Below are positions 26,954 to 39,016 of a stretch of DNA of 64,000 nucleotides, one piece after another. Each line of letters opens with the position of its first letter. Position 1 is the stretch's first letter. The notes under the pieces are model-generated. The model had not been told where the DNA came from and searched no databases. It worked only from the letters and a program-made list of their open reading frames with translations. Origin of the DNA: Pholis gunnellus (lineage: Eukaryota > Chordata > Actinopteri > Perciformes > Pholidae); the NCBI GenBank assembly GCA_910591455.2, contig OU342804.1:13362133-13426132 (forward strand), in the 5' to 3' direction. The position numbers were made by a program, and so were the translations under genes.

Positions 26954-29942
26954 CTATGCAAGCAGCAAAACAGTGGAACATTGAACTAGAGCTGTACAAT
27001 CATGCAATTGATTGCGATTTAAATATTTGAACCGGTTGACAGCCCTAGTAGATAAATAAAAATGGATTCAGTCAAAAGACTGTCCACGCTGCATGGGTTT
27101 AGTTGTTTCAACAAGATCAAAGGTTAGTCTAGATTTGGTGAATATCTTAGGGTACTATATATCTGTAGCTTCCTGCCCTGCCCTTTATCTCCTCAGTTGG
27201 CAGCATGCCTAGACTCTGTCATTAAGTGTGTACAACAACCAACAAGGTCACTCCACTTTAGAGTGTAAAGTATATTACGTTGCAAATCCAAAAAGTCCCA
27301 TTTCTTAAAACCAGTGCAGTGTGTAGGATTTGGCGACATCTAGCGGTGAGGTTGCAATTTTCAACCAAATGAAATGTCTCCTTATGTGTCAAACGTGTAG
27401 GACGACAGTGGCTAATGTTTTTGCAGTTGGTGAGACCATCCAGGCTTTCTTTCAGTCATAGTCCAGTGACTACAGTGTTGGCTCAATGTATCGCCATTTT
27501 GAAAGGCAGCCAATGCATTCACCTGCCGCTTAAGTTATTACTGAAAGCTCTGGTTACCCAGGTGGGAAGTTTAAGCCGTGTGTTGCTTTGAAGACGGCTC
27601 ACTGCTGGAAACACTGTGCTACATGTTCATTAGCCTGCATGAATGGGCCAAGAAGGCTCAAACGGTAATGTGCACTTTAGGGTCAAGGCCGGCCACCAGA
27701 TTCTGTTGATGCAGGGAACAATATCAGACCACATGAGTAATGATTTTGCACAAGTTAGTTTACATTTCAAATTGGTGTAGGATCTGGATTGCTGGGTTTT
27801 CAACACTAATTTCACAGAGGAATGTCCTCCTGAGAAACCCTGCACTTCCTCAGCCGACATACTCTCAATAAAACTTGAGGCGAAAGACATTGCAAGCCAC
27901 ATTTTATATCTATAATGCTAGTTTAATTGATACTGTATGACATGTAATTTGGGTCTTCAATGGCGTTACTTACTGACGCTTAATTTGCAAGGCATTTTAT
28001 CTTAAAGGCTATGAGTCATTGTTACACGTAACATGCCAGTTAGTGATAGAAGGAACCTTATGACCCTGCAGTGATGCTGACAGTATGACTCATGTTTATT
28101 ACTGGGTGAGTTGTCAAACAGACCTTATCTTTCATTTTCCCTGACCTTTTTTATGTCTTTTAAATAAAATCTATATATAACATCTATAATACCAGTGCCT
28201 CTGCCTATTTGTGATTTATTTTCATTTCAATGTATACAATAGAATCAGATGATTGGTTAGAAATATAGGTCTTGCTTAATTTTTCCTCTGGAAGTATTTC
28301 AACCTGTGTTGTGCTTCTCTTCCCTTTTATGTAGTACCATGCAGAAACCATCAAGAATCTGCGTAAGGCGTGCGAGAGCTTCGCGCCTGGCAGTATCCAG
28401 TACAGGCCCATCGGCATTGCCCTGGACACCAAAGGCCCAGAGATCAGGACTGGCCTCATCCAGGGAGTGAGTTTACCATTACCTAGTATTCTTCACAATG
28501 GCTTTATTAGCTGTTGTTGACAATCAAGAACATTTTGCATGAAAACGAAGCAAAAGGAAAGCAAAACTATGTCTGTTAATGATTTGACAGAGTGGCACTG
28601 CTGAGGTGGAGCTGAAGAAGGGCAACATGATCAAGATAACCTTGGACGATAGCTATCAGGAGAACTGCAGTGAGGAGATCCTCTGGCTGGACTACAAGAA
28701 CATTCCCAATGTAGTCGAGATTGGCAGCAAGATCTACATTGATGACGGACTCATGTCCCTTCAGGTCAAGGAGATTGGTGAGGAGTGGCAAACAAACAAA
28801 ATCTCTTGTAATCCATTAGAATGTTTCGAACCCTGCTGTGTATTAATACTCAATTAAAGGCTCGGCTCATTAACATTTTCTTGTCTCTCCAGGTTCTGAT
28901 TTCCTCATGTGCGAGATTGAGAACGGTGGCACCCTGGGCAGCAAGAAGGGAGTGAACCTCCCCGGTGCTGCTGTGGACCTGCCTGCTGTTTCAGAAAAGG
29001 ACATCCAGGACCTGCAGTTTGGTGTGGAGCATGGAGTCGACATGGTCTTCGCCTCCTTTATCCGCAAAGCAGCTGACGTCCACGCTGTCAGAGCAGTGCT
29101 GGGAGAGAAAGGCAAAGACATTAAGATCATCAGCAAGCTGGAGAACCACGAGGGTGTACGCAGGTGTGTGTGTGTGGATGAAGTGTTTTCATCTGTTTTA
29201 CTGGTGTGGTCAAGTAATTCAGATCTTTTGTTTGCATCATGATATACTTGTTCTGAATATATTTTATTTATTCCATGGTTGGCTGTGTTTTATGAACCCG
29301 TGCCTTTTCACATGGCATTTGAAACTTTTAGAATCTTATGATGATTTTCTGATTTACTGTTAAATGACTAATCTTCTGTCTCCTGTGCAGATTTGATGAG
29401 ATCATGGAGGCCAGCGATGGCATCATGGTTGCCCGTGGGGACCTGGGAATTGAGATCCCCACAGAAAAGGTCTTCCTCGCCCAGAAGATGATGATCGGTC
29501 GCTGCAACAGGGCTGGCAAGCCGATCACATGTGCCACGCAGGTTAGATAAAAGCAAAGGACGTGCTGTATTTCTTCAGCTATATTATCCCCAGGAGCTAA
29601 GACCAGCTGCACTGGGCCGCTTATGCGTTAATATCTGCATTTATGTGAATGTGAAGGAGGGCAGTCTAAGTTTAATCTCCGTTAAACATAATGCTAGCAT
29701 TTATTTTGTTTGTCTCACTCAAAAGGCTGTTATTTTTTTAGATATATGTATGTTACCCTCTAACACATCCTATGGACACCATTCAGATGTTGGAGAGCAT
29801 GATCAAGAAGCCCAGACCCACACGTGCTGAGGGCAGCGACGTAGCCAACGCCGTGTTGGACGGAGCCGACTGCATCATGCTGAGCGGAGAGACTGCCAAG
29901 GGAGATTATCCTCTGGAGGCAGTACGCACACAGCACATGGTG

Positions 29943-29985
<43 letters not shown>

Positions 29986-32900
29986 ACATATATGAATGTA
30001 TTCTTTATCAAAGCATAACAGTTATCATTTTTAAATGTCAGGATTTTATGGGATGATCTTGCATGTCTCTTCTAACAGCATGCTCTAAGAAAGGGAAACT
30101 GCTCTTTCTTGTTTGCTATTTTTTGTGTTCTCCTGAACACTTCTTTACTTCTCAGCATCTCTTTTTCCACTTGGCCTAATAGCTGCAGGGTTGTTGGGTC
30201 AAATGGAAGTGCCTCTCATTTATTCATATTTTTTCCATCCACTTATTCTCAGTTTAGACATTGACTGCCTTTTAGGTATGCTAATGAGCAATCAATCATT
30301 AAATATTTGATCACTAAAAGATAATTGTAATCACGTTAGTCAAATTTCACAACTCTTTCGCACCAGTTCTTAATTTGTCATGGTATCTCCAAACTGATTC
30401 ACCCAATTTTTGTCAACAAGGACTTACAGTGCCCATATGACCCTACACTACATACCGTAGTATGTATACCGCTATTCTGAAATGACAATAAGGCTGGTGG
30501 AGAGGCAGCAGGAACATCAGCTATGAGTAATGCCAAAAATAAATTATGCACATAGAGGCATGGTATAATGCATTTAATGTGGAACATTTGTGCTGTCTGT
30601 ATTTGATAAACTTTTAATGATTAACCAATTGTTGATCATTAACAAGGCTGATGATGGATTTTGAAAATTGCTTAAAATTGTGTCCAATACCTACATGTGT
30701 GTTTGTATTTTTCAGTCAGGGACAGACACTACTGTTGATAATTAGGTATTTTTTTTTTACATCAAATTCACAATAGGTATCAATTGCATGGATGGATAAT
30801 GGACTAATTGCACTCTTGTTCAGGCCTTTCTTGGCTAACTGTCACCGTTCTCACTGCTATGCAGATGCAGAAGTGACTCAGCAGTACTGCAGCTCCTGCC
30901 TTTGAGCTTGCTGCCCTCATGTTTAATTTGCATGTTGTATAGAAAGACTGTCGTTGACCTAAAAGATTATATTAGGAAGATTTTATATTCTCTTAACCTC
31001 TCGTAGACTAACTCTTATCTATTCATTTCTCCTTTTTTAACAATTTCTTCACATTTTAACAATTTCTTCACATTTAGTTGTCTTGAATTTGTTTTAAATA
31101 ATTCTTTTATTTATTTGATTAAGCTTGGCTCTGTCATTTAGGTACTTTTTTCTATCTTGATGTTAAATATTCCTAGTTTAAAGGTTCTCAGCAGCACAGT
31201 TGCCTTCACTCCAGATTAGCACCTTTTTATATTGTGTTTTTTTTAATTATTTAATACCTCATGTAAATGTTTGAAGCTTTGACTCCTGTATATGTTTCAT
31301 TGTCCCCCCCCCACCCCCACTAACTGTATACCTAAACTCTTCTATGTATTGTCCCTTTGTTCCTTTCCTTCTGTCTCTTCTTTACTTTAACGTGGGTTCT
31401 TCTTGTGTGCCTCTAACATTGTCCCTCTCTGTCTCTTGTGTTCCTGTCCTTTTTCCTTTTTTCCACCCGTTTTCCTCATTTTGTCTGTGTGCCTGGTGTG
31501 GGAATGCCTTTGCTTGATGCATCTTGCCCTCACTTGTGCCAGATTGCTCGTGAAGCCGAGGCAGCCATGTTCCACCGGCAGGTGTTTGAGGACCTGCGTC
31601 GTTCCACGCCGTACTGCAAAGACCCTGCTGAGGCTATTGCAATCGGCGCTGTTGAGGCCTCTTTTAAGAGCTTAGCCTCTGCGATGATTGTGCTCACTGG
31701 CTCTGGAAGGTAGGCAGGTTATCTGGTCCTAGCAGGTCGAGGAGGATTATAATACCGGTACTTAAGGAGTCTGAGGGAGAGAGAGTAGGGCCAGACAGGG
31801 ACGGACTGACTGACTGATGAAGTAACTGGGAGAGCCTGGCAAACACCTAGCAGACTGCTGGTTTTTTCTTTACCCATGCGGACAATTTTAACCGGCCTTC
31901 AAAGCCCTGCAGTTTAAAGGCTCAAATTCACACATAAACCCAAAACTTTGATTGACGTCTTTTGCTCTTTTTTCAATGCAATAAGTGTTAACTTTAACAA
32001 TTAGCCCATCGTTAAACCAACAACTAAAGTTTAACCATGAGTCTAGCTACACATTTGCCAGTCACCGTCAGCGGTGTGAATGACTCGGCGTGCAGTAGTG
32101 GGTGATCGAGAGTAACCCCACCACCCCACCCTTCCCTCATGGTCCCTCTGGCCTCAGATAGCACGAGAGGCCGAGGCGGCCACCTTCCACAGACAACTGT
32201 TTGAGGAGCTGAGGAGACACTCCCACCTGACCAGAGACCCCTCAGAGGTGGTAGCTGTTGGTGCTGTTGAGTCTGCCTTCAAATGCTGCGCTAGTGCCAT
32301 GATTGTGCTCACTAAGACTGGAAGGTAAGATAGACGAGGGTAGAGGTGAAATGATTCTGGTCCTGAAGGTAAGGTGTCGCCAACACAGCTCCTGATTCTC
32401 CCTCCGACACCTAATGTGCTCTTGCAGATCCCCTCTCCATTGATTGTGTGTATGTGTGGGTGTCTGAATTTCATTACAAAGGGTGGGTGGAGGCAGCAAC
32501 AGATTTTTTTCAAGAGTGGGGATAATCATTAGCCCAGTCACAACGTCCATCCTTTATTTAATATCACAAGAGATTTAATCAAATTGAGTGCTACTACACA
32601 GCTTCATATTGTATATTACATCTTATCCAACTAGAAATGATTAATGGAAATCATTAGTACAGTAACATACATGGATACTTGTTGTTGCAAGCTGTCATCT
32701 GTGTTTGCCCTCTTCACACACACGCAAGATACACGAGAAGTGTCACTCATTTTGGCTAAGGACTCTCAGGACTTCTTGAGTGTTAACTCTGCTCAGCTTT
32801 CCTGACTTTCCTGTTCGTTGTGTTGTTGCACCTGTTTGGGCAGGACAACTCTATGCATTTGTTATGATTAAGTTAATGAAATTTGAGCTCAGCTAACATT

Positions 32901-33617
32901 CAGTGTACAGCAGTACTGCTGGATTTAGTACCTACCGTATGTTGGGTTCAGGGTTTTTAATCGCACTGAATAGCTTCCGCCAAGAATCCATCTGAGATAA
33001 TTATATAAAATATCTATTTCCAAATTCTGCCTTTGAATATATCATGAATAATAACATAATGCCATAGTAACTGAGCCTCTTACTGACTTTTAAAACTAAA
33101 AGAAAAGATATATTTTGCATTGAACGTGTTGATCTGTTTCCCTCCCTAATCATCATAATGATTTAGTTATACTGTTGCAATCATGAAAGGAAAATACTAA
33201 AAAGTGTGAGGTGAGGTAAACGTTCTGTGTATTCGCAGGTCCGCCCACCTGATCTCCAGATACAGGCCACGTGCACCCATCATTGCTGTGACTCGTAACG
33301 CCCAGACGGCTCGCCAAGCCCACCTGTACCGCGGCATTTTCCCCGTCCTCTACACCAACCCCGCCCACGATGTGTGGGCAGAGGATGTCGACATGCGCGT
33401 CAACTTTGCCATGGATATGGGTAAGTATCTACTGTATGTCACCTTTTTAGTGTTTTCTACTTAATGGAAGAAAAAGTGTACATTTAACATGTTTTATGTT
33501 TAATTTCCAGGCAAGGCCCGAGGCTTCTTCAAAGCGGGAGATGTTGTCATCGTCTTGACCGGCTGGCGCCCAGGCTCTGGTTACACCAACACCATGCGTG
33601 TGGTTGTGGTGGCTTGA
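25593..33617 (+). CDS. pkm: pkm, pyruvate kinase (muscle type)
   Basis: Cytosolic enzyme converting phosphoenolpyruvate and ADP to pyruvate and ATP, the last step of glycolysis. Coding exons: 25593-25749, 25904-25995, 28335-28466, 28591-28777, 28893-29163, 29391-29541, 29787-29939, then 31543-31709 or 32158-32324, 33239-33420, 33511-33617. Frames join perfectly to 532 residues plus TGA; human PKM has 531, so numbering is human +1. Visible sites: ARNTGIICTIG; MNFSHGTHE (K+ site Asn and Ser); ALDTKGPEIRTG; B domain in exons 4-6; Lys271 and Glu273 in KIISKLENHEG; Asp297 in ARGDLGIE; Thr329 in CATQMLESM; C-terminal FBP-site loop GWRPGSGYTNTMRV. Close identity to human PKM, and two alternative exons of M1 and M2 type, exclude pklr. 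Which teleost duplicate (pkma or pkmb) this is cannot be said from sequence alone. Confidence 0.97.
26923..26952 (+). repeat. (TCTA)n microsatellite
   Basis: About seven TCTA units in pkm intron 3. Confidence 0.9.
27307..27480 (+). repeat. dispersed teleost repeat in pkm intron 3
   Basis: GCAGTGTGTAGGATTTGGCG, ACATCTAGCGGTGAGGTTGC, then CAACCAAATGAA. I know this as a frequent percomorph element (GTGTAGGATTTAGTGGCATCTAGTGG type). The right end is uncertain. Confidence 0.6.
29940..31542 (+). other. pkm: pkm intron 8
   Basis: 1.6 kb before the M1-type exon. The last 240 bases are strongly pyrimidine-rich (C run near 31,304; TCTCTTCTTT, CTCTCTGTCTCTTG, CCTTTTTTCC). No coding sequence seen. Confidence 0.75.
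29949..29982 (+). repeat. (TG)17 microsatellite next to pkm exon 8 donor
   Basis: Begins 9 bases after the donor GTGAGT of the exon that must choose between exons 9 and 10. Confidence 0.95.
31543..31709 (+). CDS. pkm: pkm exon 9, M1-type mutually exclusive exon
   Basis: 167 nt, entering at phase 0 and leaving with two bases (AG). It encodes IAREAEAAMFHRQVFEDLRR and ends VLTGSG. The AAMFHR stretch matches the human M1 exon. At the residue equivalent to human 433 (here 434), where M1 has Glu and M2 has the FBP-binding Lys, this exon has Gly. The product should therefore lack the fructose-1,6-bisphosphate contact and be constitutively tetrameric, as known for PKM1 (inference). Confidence 0.9.
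32158..32324 (+). CDS. pkm: pkm exon 10, M2-type mutually exclusive exon
   Basis: Also 167 nt, with the same phases as exon 9 and only 448 bp downstream of it. It encodes IAREAEAATFHRQLFEELRR, then FKCCASAMIVLTKTG. KCC and LTK are M2 hallmarks. Lys434 corresponds to human Lys433, which contacts fructose-1,6-bisphosphate. Using both exons, or neither, would shift the frame, because 167 is not a multiple of three. Confidence 0.92.
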
Positions 33618-34770
33618 ACAGCCCACGGGGCTGCTCTGCTTTCTCCCTCCACCGTCATCTATCTTTCATATCTCTCCAGCTCACAGCCCTTCTCATCGAA
33701 CACCTGGGCTCACAGACTCAACCGCTGAACAATTAATCATTTAGGCAATAATCCAAATTAAATAGAAAATAGAGTATAGCCCTCATGGCCAAAGAGCTGT
33801 TTCCGGTGGGTATGGGGGCTTGATTCGTACAATTCCACTTTATGTCTCCATTCCTTTCACATTATTTCAATCAAACCAGTCTGCAGGGCCTCAGATTAAA
33901 ACAACCTGACCAGAAACTGCTGTATTTATTCACTCAAACACTTGTATTATTAAAGGTGAACCAGTGTGAGAGTGAATGCATCCTGTTCTGTGTGCATGCG
34001 CATACTGGCTCTTGTTCAGGTGGAGTTGGTGGGTGTGTCAGGCTGGTCTTAAAAGAGCACCCTGAGTACTGCAGTTTACTAATCACACTCCTCTGCCGAT
34101 ATTGCGAACAAATTTGTGGCATCCTAAATCAAAGGGCTCCTCCTACAGAACTGCTCTGGCTCCACCACTCCACCCAAACAGATCCCTTTGTAGTGCTGTG
34201 TCTGTCTGAAGTGTCTTCTCTTAATGCCAGCTATCACTGTATCCAAGTGTGTCTGTAAGTGCACTCCTAATCTCCTCCAGACAATGTTACATTTGATATT
34301 ATACTTGACTTTTTGTGAATGGTGGGGTTTTATTTTGGGACATCCAATACTACTTCTATTTTGTCTGACTATAGAGAAATGTTAGTTTTGGATGTCCACC
34401 TCAGAGGTGTTTCTGTAAGTTACTGTATTTGTGATATTGGATGTGTCATAAAGCCGTCACCTTTTATTTGCATTTGGCTCATATCTAAGTTCGCACTTAT
34501 GACTAATGTATGGTTCACTAACGTCGACTAATATGAATATGCACTTTGAGTTTTTGTCATTGGGGACCTGGTGGTGGGTTGACTTCCTTTCCCTCAACTC
34601 CGATGGGTGATGGGTAGAACCCCTCTGCTTCTCCTTTTGTTGGTGACCCACTGTAGTTCTCTTCATGCTTTTGATTGTAACGCTAGAGTGTAAGAAATGT
34701 TTAGCTGGTGTACTGCGCTATCCTAACAGACTGAATTTCCATCAATAAAAAATATGAGCACCTACCTTGT
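33511..34770 (+). other. pkm: pkm last exon with 3' UTR
   Basis: The acceptor TTTCCAG ends at 33510. Coding runs to TGA at 33615-33617, and about 1.15 kb of 3' UTR follows. No AATAAA closer to the stop was seen; the right end is estimated from the signal at 34744. Confidence 0.75.
34744..34749 (+). terminator. pkm: pkm polyadenylation signal AATAAA
   Basis: AATAAA, followed within about 40 nt by a T-rich stretch (GTCTTTTTTT), lies about 1.1 kb after the pkm stop codon and just before the convergent dhdh gene. Confidence 0.7.
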
Positions 34771-35121
34771 CTTTTTTTAAAATGTGTTTTTCTTTTTTTT
34801 CAGGTAAACTCATTGACTGTTTTATAAATCTTCAAAGGTTTAACAGTGCTTTAATGTAGGGTAGACCTAAGGCATCCAGTGAGTAGGTTTGATGAACTAA
34901 AGAGCTTGCGAATACTGGTATGTCACGCATCTTTATCAAAACACAACCATATTAAAGCTAATCATTGACAGACAAAAGAGGATGAAGTTTTGCTTTCTTC
35001 GTCGTCGTCACAGGAAGTTAACATGATCCAAACTGATGGTGTATTAATGTTAAGTCCAGTTAGAACATAAAAAAAAAACATTCATGCTCCACAACACATG
35101 CGTTCTCTTCAACAAGGGGAT

Positions 35122-35127
35122 TTTATT
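35122..35127 (-). terminator. dhdh: dhdh copy A polyadenylation signal
   Basis: The minus strand reads AATAAA only 17 nt after the TAA codon, followed by a GT-rich element (TGTGTTGTGG) about 25 nt on. The 3' UTR would be only some 35-50 nt. Confidence 0.75.
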
Positions 35128-35144
35128 CAGCTTGATGTTTAACA

Positions 35145-37418
35145 TTACTGGCAGTCCTGGCTGTACACCACCCCCACCTGCCTGCGAATCTCGTCCTCCA
35201 CCTCAGCCAGCAGAAGAGAGTCAGCATGGGAGATAACTGCACTCTCCTTTAGCCCTACATGGGAAAATCACACTGTAAGAACATGTACACTGTACTGTTT
35301 AGTCTGCAGGTAGAAACGTAGTAAATGGCCATTAAGATTTCAGTGTTTCTGACGCCATCTTGTGTTGAAAGTATAACAAGGAAATGATATGCCTTAACAT
35401 GATAATTAATCACCTACTGATAATGCTTGTTTTAGTCATTTTTTTAATACACTTCATTCTTGTAGTGATATAGATACAGACTAAAATATGCTGGGTGTCA
35501 AAGTACCTTTGAGCAAACACTGTCGAACCTCCTCTGCTTCGTAACGCATGCCTGTGCTGTTGAGGAAGTTTAGAGGCAGACAGGGATCTGGCACTGGGTA
35601 CTGGGTCTCCTTCCCGTTCACTACTAATGATGTGGGGCACCACATATGGGCAGGGATCTAAAAAGCATGAAACAGGATATTTTCACAGCAGGCACTGGTT
35701 TGGCATTTCAGACTATCTGAATTGTATTTGATTATGCGGCCCTTCTGTGATGACCTACCCTGATGCTGCCCTTGGTCCCCACAATTATGGCATCATTGAT
35801 CAGCTCCACACTCGAAGAGCAAGTAAACACTGCCATCCTGTTCTTGGAGAACTTCAGAGTGACAACTACAGTCTCATCCACTCCTGCAACAACATTCAGA
35901 TATATGATTTACATTTGATGAAGTGATAATAAAACAAATGTACATTTTGTGACATGGTTTTAAAAAGTGCAACATAGATTACTGTTGCAGCGTGTCCAAT
36001 GCGTCCTCTGCAAACAAAATGTTGAGTCAGTTCATTTGACTGTGCTATATAGTGAAAAATAATCATATAACTTTTATTGTGCCATATAAGACCCAAGAGA
36101 TGAAGTCTTTTCAGACAGGAACACTCCTTTAGTTAACAATTCTCAATTTATATACAGTATAAAATCATACTGGCAAAGATTTTACAAGCTCCAACTTAAA
36201 AACTCCCATTTATTATTATATGAGGGGCTTCAAATGAATATATATGGCTGAGGTCATTGGGGAACAATCCTGCCACTGTCAACCTGTGATTGATGTGTTT
36301 AAAGCGAGAAGAGAAAGCAGGATTGAGGACGACGACTTGGCCACTACAACAGACTTTTTTTTTTGTCATATCACTCATATCATGTGAACAAATATTTAGT
36401 TTTTTGGTAAATGAATGAGCTATTTTTGTTAACACTTCCCCAGATGTTAATGAAGCGACAGAGCTTCAGAAATCATATAATTGCAATCCTACTGTTGTCT
36501 TTGTCGTTACCTGTCTCCGTGCAGACACCTGTGGCCTGGATGCACTCTGGCTTTTCTCCATTATACACCATGCATATGAACTGCAAGCAGTAGACACCAA
36601 TATCTAGCATTGCTCCTCCGCCCAGCTCCTTCTGCGAAGATCTCGGCATGTGAATCACCGGCACGCCAAAATCCGACCTTACCATCTTCACCTCTCCCAC
36701 CTCCCCCCGGGCCAGCAGCCGTCTGATCTCCACTGAGGCCGGGAAGAATCGGGTCCAGACAGCCTAAAGCAAAGAGCAGGAGGCGCTTTCTACAGTTGCA
36801 TTTTAGTTATGTTGGTGTTATGTTATGCAGGTGTTGATTTACACTAAATCTCAAACATCACAGCTCAAAATAACTTTAAAGTATTAGAAAGGGTTTGCAA
36901 GCTCATTTAGTTATCACGACATGTCATTTTCTTTAGGGTCTTGCCTCTGTGCCTCATTTCTGACTTGTAATCTTGCACACTGACAAAATCCTAATGAAAC
37001 CAATTGTTTAAAAAAAACAATTTGCTGTGTTCATTTTGCACTGATGCAACATATGATAACCAATAATAGTTTGTGGTGTGACAAGCATTTTACATGCTGC
37101 AATCATTTTTCTGTCTCTTACTACTCAGTGAATAACAAAAGAATGCTGTAGATGAACTTCTTAACTCGAGACATCCCGACCCCTAAATTATTTTGCAGGT
37201 GAAAAGTGGAGAACAAGAAATTAAAGCTGAGAAGATTTTTTCCATCCGTACCTCCATGAGGAAGACGTCATTCCTCTTGGCAGAGGTCAGGATCTCCTTC
37301 GCCTCCTTGGTGTTCATGGCCAGTGGCTTCTCACACAGCACATTCTTCTTGGCATTCGTAAAGAGCAGACAAGTGCTCAGATGGTAGGGGTGGATAACTC
37401 CAACATACACCACATCTA

Positions 37419-37471
<53 letters not shown>

Positions 37472-38634
37472 CAGAGAGTGCTGTAGCAGGATAAATGGTT
37501 CTGTCTGTCAAATTCCATGTGACAGTACTTTTTCCACAGGAAATGAAAAGAGCTGTAAAGGTTGAAGCTAACTGCATTGTTAAGTTTTAGCTCCCACTGA
37601 AATGTCCTGAAACAGCAAATCCCTTACATCAGGTGCTCAAGTGCAAAGAACCATCAGCCAATCTTATATGACCACGGCCTGACAGAAACCAACCTATATC
37701 TGGATCTCTGGCCAGCTCCTCATAGCTGCCGTATGCCCGGGAGATGCTATGCTTTTTGGCAAACTCCTGTGCATCCTCTAATTTGCGAGCTGCCACAGCC
37801 ACAACCTGTAAATACAGTTTCATAATATTAATCATTAACAACACAGTGCGTCTGTTCCACCTTAGACCCCGATTTACAATCTAACTTGTTTCAGTCTGTA
37901 TAGAGGACTCAGTATTGCCACATTACATTTTCTGCATTACCTAATGTATCTCATGCTAGAACTGTGCTTTTCTTGGTGTCTGGTGGATGGATATAGACCA
38001 GAATGGCAAAATAATATAATTGGCAATTTCTTACAGTCTCCCACTTACTGTATATTCAGTTTGGAGTCAATGCCTTGCGTTAAATGTGGCACTTTCTTGT
38101 TCTTCCTAACATTAGAAAAAACGTTATTATCTGAAACTGCTTTAATCATCACTTTTGCCCATAGGTTTTGCCTAAATGTAATTATTGATGAAAAAGAAAG
38201 TACCGTAATTCTTAGGCTATCGAGTGCAAAGAGATGCGCGTTTAGTGCTTAATTTACGGTACAACGAAAGTGTGCAGAAGTGTTCAAAACGCTGCAAACA
38301 GTAGCTTGCATTGTTCTTAAACTCACTGGTGTCCAGTGTCGATGGCATTTAGCTCGTTCAAGCTGCTGGTTGCAAATCTATAACATTTCATTGCGACCTG
38401 ATTTTAACAAGGTGAACTTTGGATCGTCGCAAACAGTAGGCATATAGCTACAGCCTAAATCTAATCCTCGCCGAGTCCTGAGGAGACATGTTGCAGTTGA
38501 AACCAGAGGTGTATTTGTGTCTAGGCATCTCCTCATACTGATACCTGATGTTCTGCAGGAGGAAGAGTCTTCAGGGCTACGGTGAAGTCGTGACTGATCC
38601 TCCCCGCGCTACAGATTCCCCACCTGGTCGCCAT
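35145..38634 (-). CDS. dhdh: dhdh copy A, trans-1,2-dihydrobenzene-1,2-diol dehydrogenase
   Basis: NADP+-dependent oxidoreductase of the GFO/IDH/MocA family, cytosolic dimer in mammals, oxidising trans-dihydrodiols and some sugars. Exons in transcript order: 38545-38634, 37694-37805, 37252-37415, 36511-36763, 35759-35883, 35507-35657, 35145-35254. All junctions are GT-AG and in frame: 334 residues plus TAA, the same length as human DHDH. It starts MATRWGICSAGRIS (nucleotide-binding loop), with AYGSYEELARDPD in exon 2. The catalytic pair known from the primate enzyme falls at identical numbers: Lys97 in CEKPLAMN (exon 3) and Tyr180 in LDIGVYCLQF (exon 4). The gene converges on pkm and is intact. 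Confidence 0.95.
37252..37415 (-). CDS. dhdh: dhdh copy A exon 3, acceptor preceded by a TG repeat
   Basis: 164 nt encoding the end of the nucleotide-binding domain, with catalytic Lys97. The acceptor reads TGTGCGCGTAG|ATGTGG: a pure 23-unit TG tract stands where the polypyrimidine tract should be. Otherwise the exon is normal and ends CTCATGGAG|GTACGG. Confidence 0.9.
37423..37468 (+). repeat. (CA)23 microsatellite in dhdh copy A intron 2
   Basis: Pure CA on the plus strand, TG on the transcribed strand. Its inner end is 8 bp from the exon 3 boundary. Confidence 0.97.
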
Positions 38635-38946
38635 ACTGGACACAGACTGTAAGAAGTGGTTCGACAGGAAACTAACAGATTGAGTTGATATCAGTGTCAC
38701 ATGACTGCCACACGGTGGAGGCAGAGTATGATTTTTAACTCTGGGACGTTGGACAAAGATATAATGATGGTGATTTGTACAAAAACGCGTATAAAAAGTA
38801 CTTTTTAATAGTGTTCTGTTACCTCTTATTTCGTCACTGCCCATAGTCAGAGGAGCACTTTTATTTATTATTCATTTATAATTGTATTTTTTATATCTTC
38901 TATTTACTTATTGGTATAAGCTGACATATAGTATATGTATGTGTGT

Positions 38947-38948
<2 letters not shown>

Positions 38949-39015
<67 letters not shown>
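38949..39015 (+). repeat. (AT)n microsatellite, about 33 units
   Basis: Pure AT dinucleotide repeat in the upstream flank of dhdh copy A, absent from the duplicate unit at 41.5-42.9 kb. Confidence 0.97.

Positions 39016-39016
<1 letters not shown>

Larger units (their letters stand above)
25996..28334 (+). other. pkm: pkm intron 3 (2.3 kb)
   Basis: Holds a T24 run (26092-26115), a TCTA tetranucleotide repeat (26923-26952) and a dispersed repeat starting near 27,307. No exon seen. Confidence 0.75.

Noticed and set aside
28965..29363. 132-codon frame over pkm exon 6
   Set aside because: It is an out-of-frame shadow of the pyruvate kinase exon (Ser/Trp-rich) that continues into the intron.
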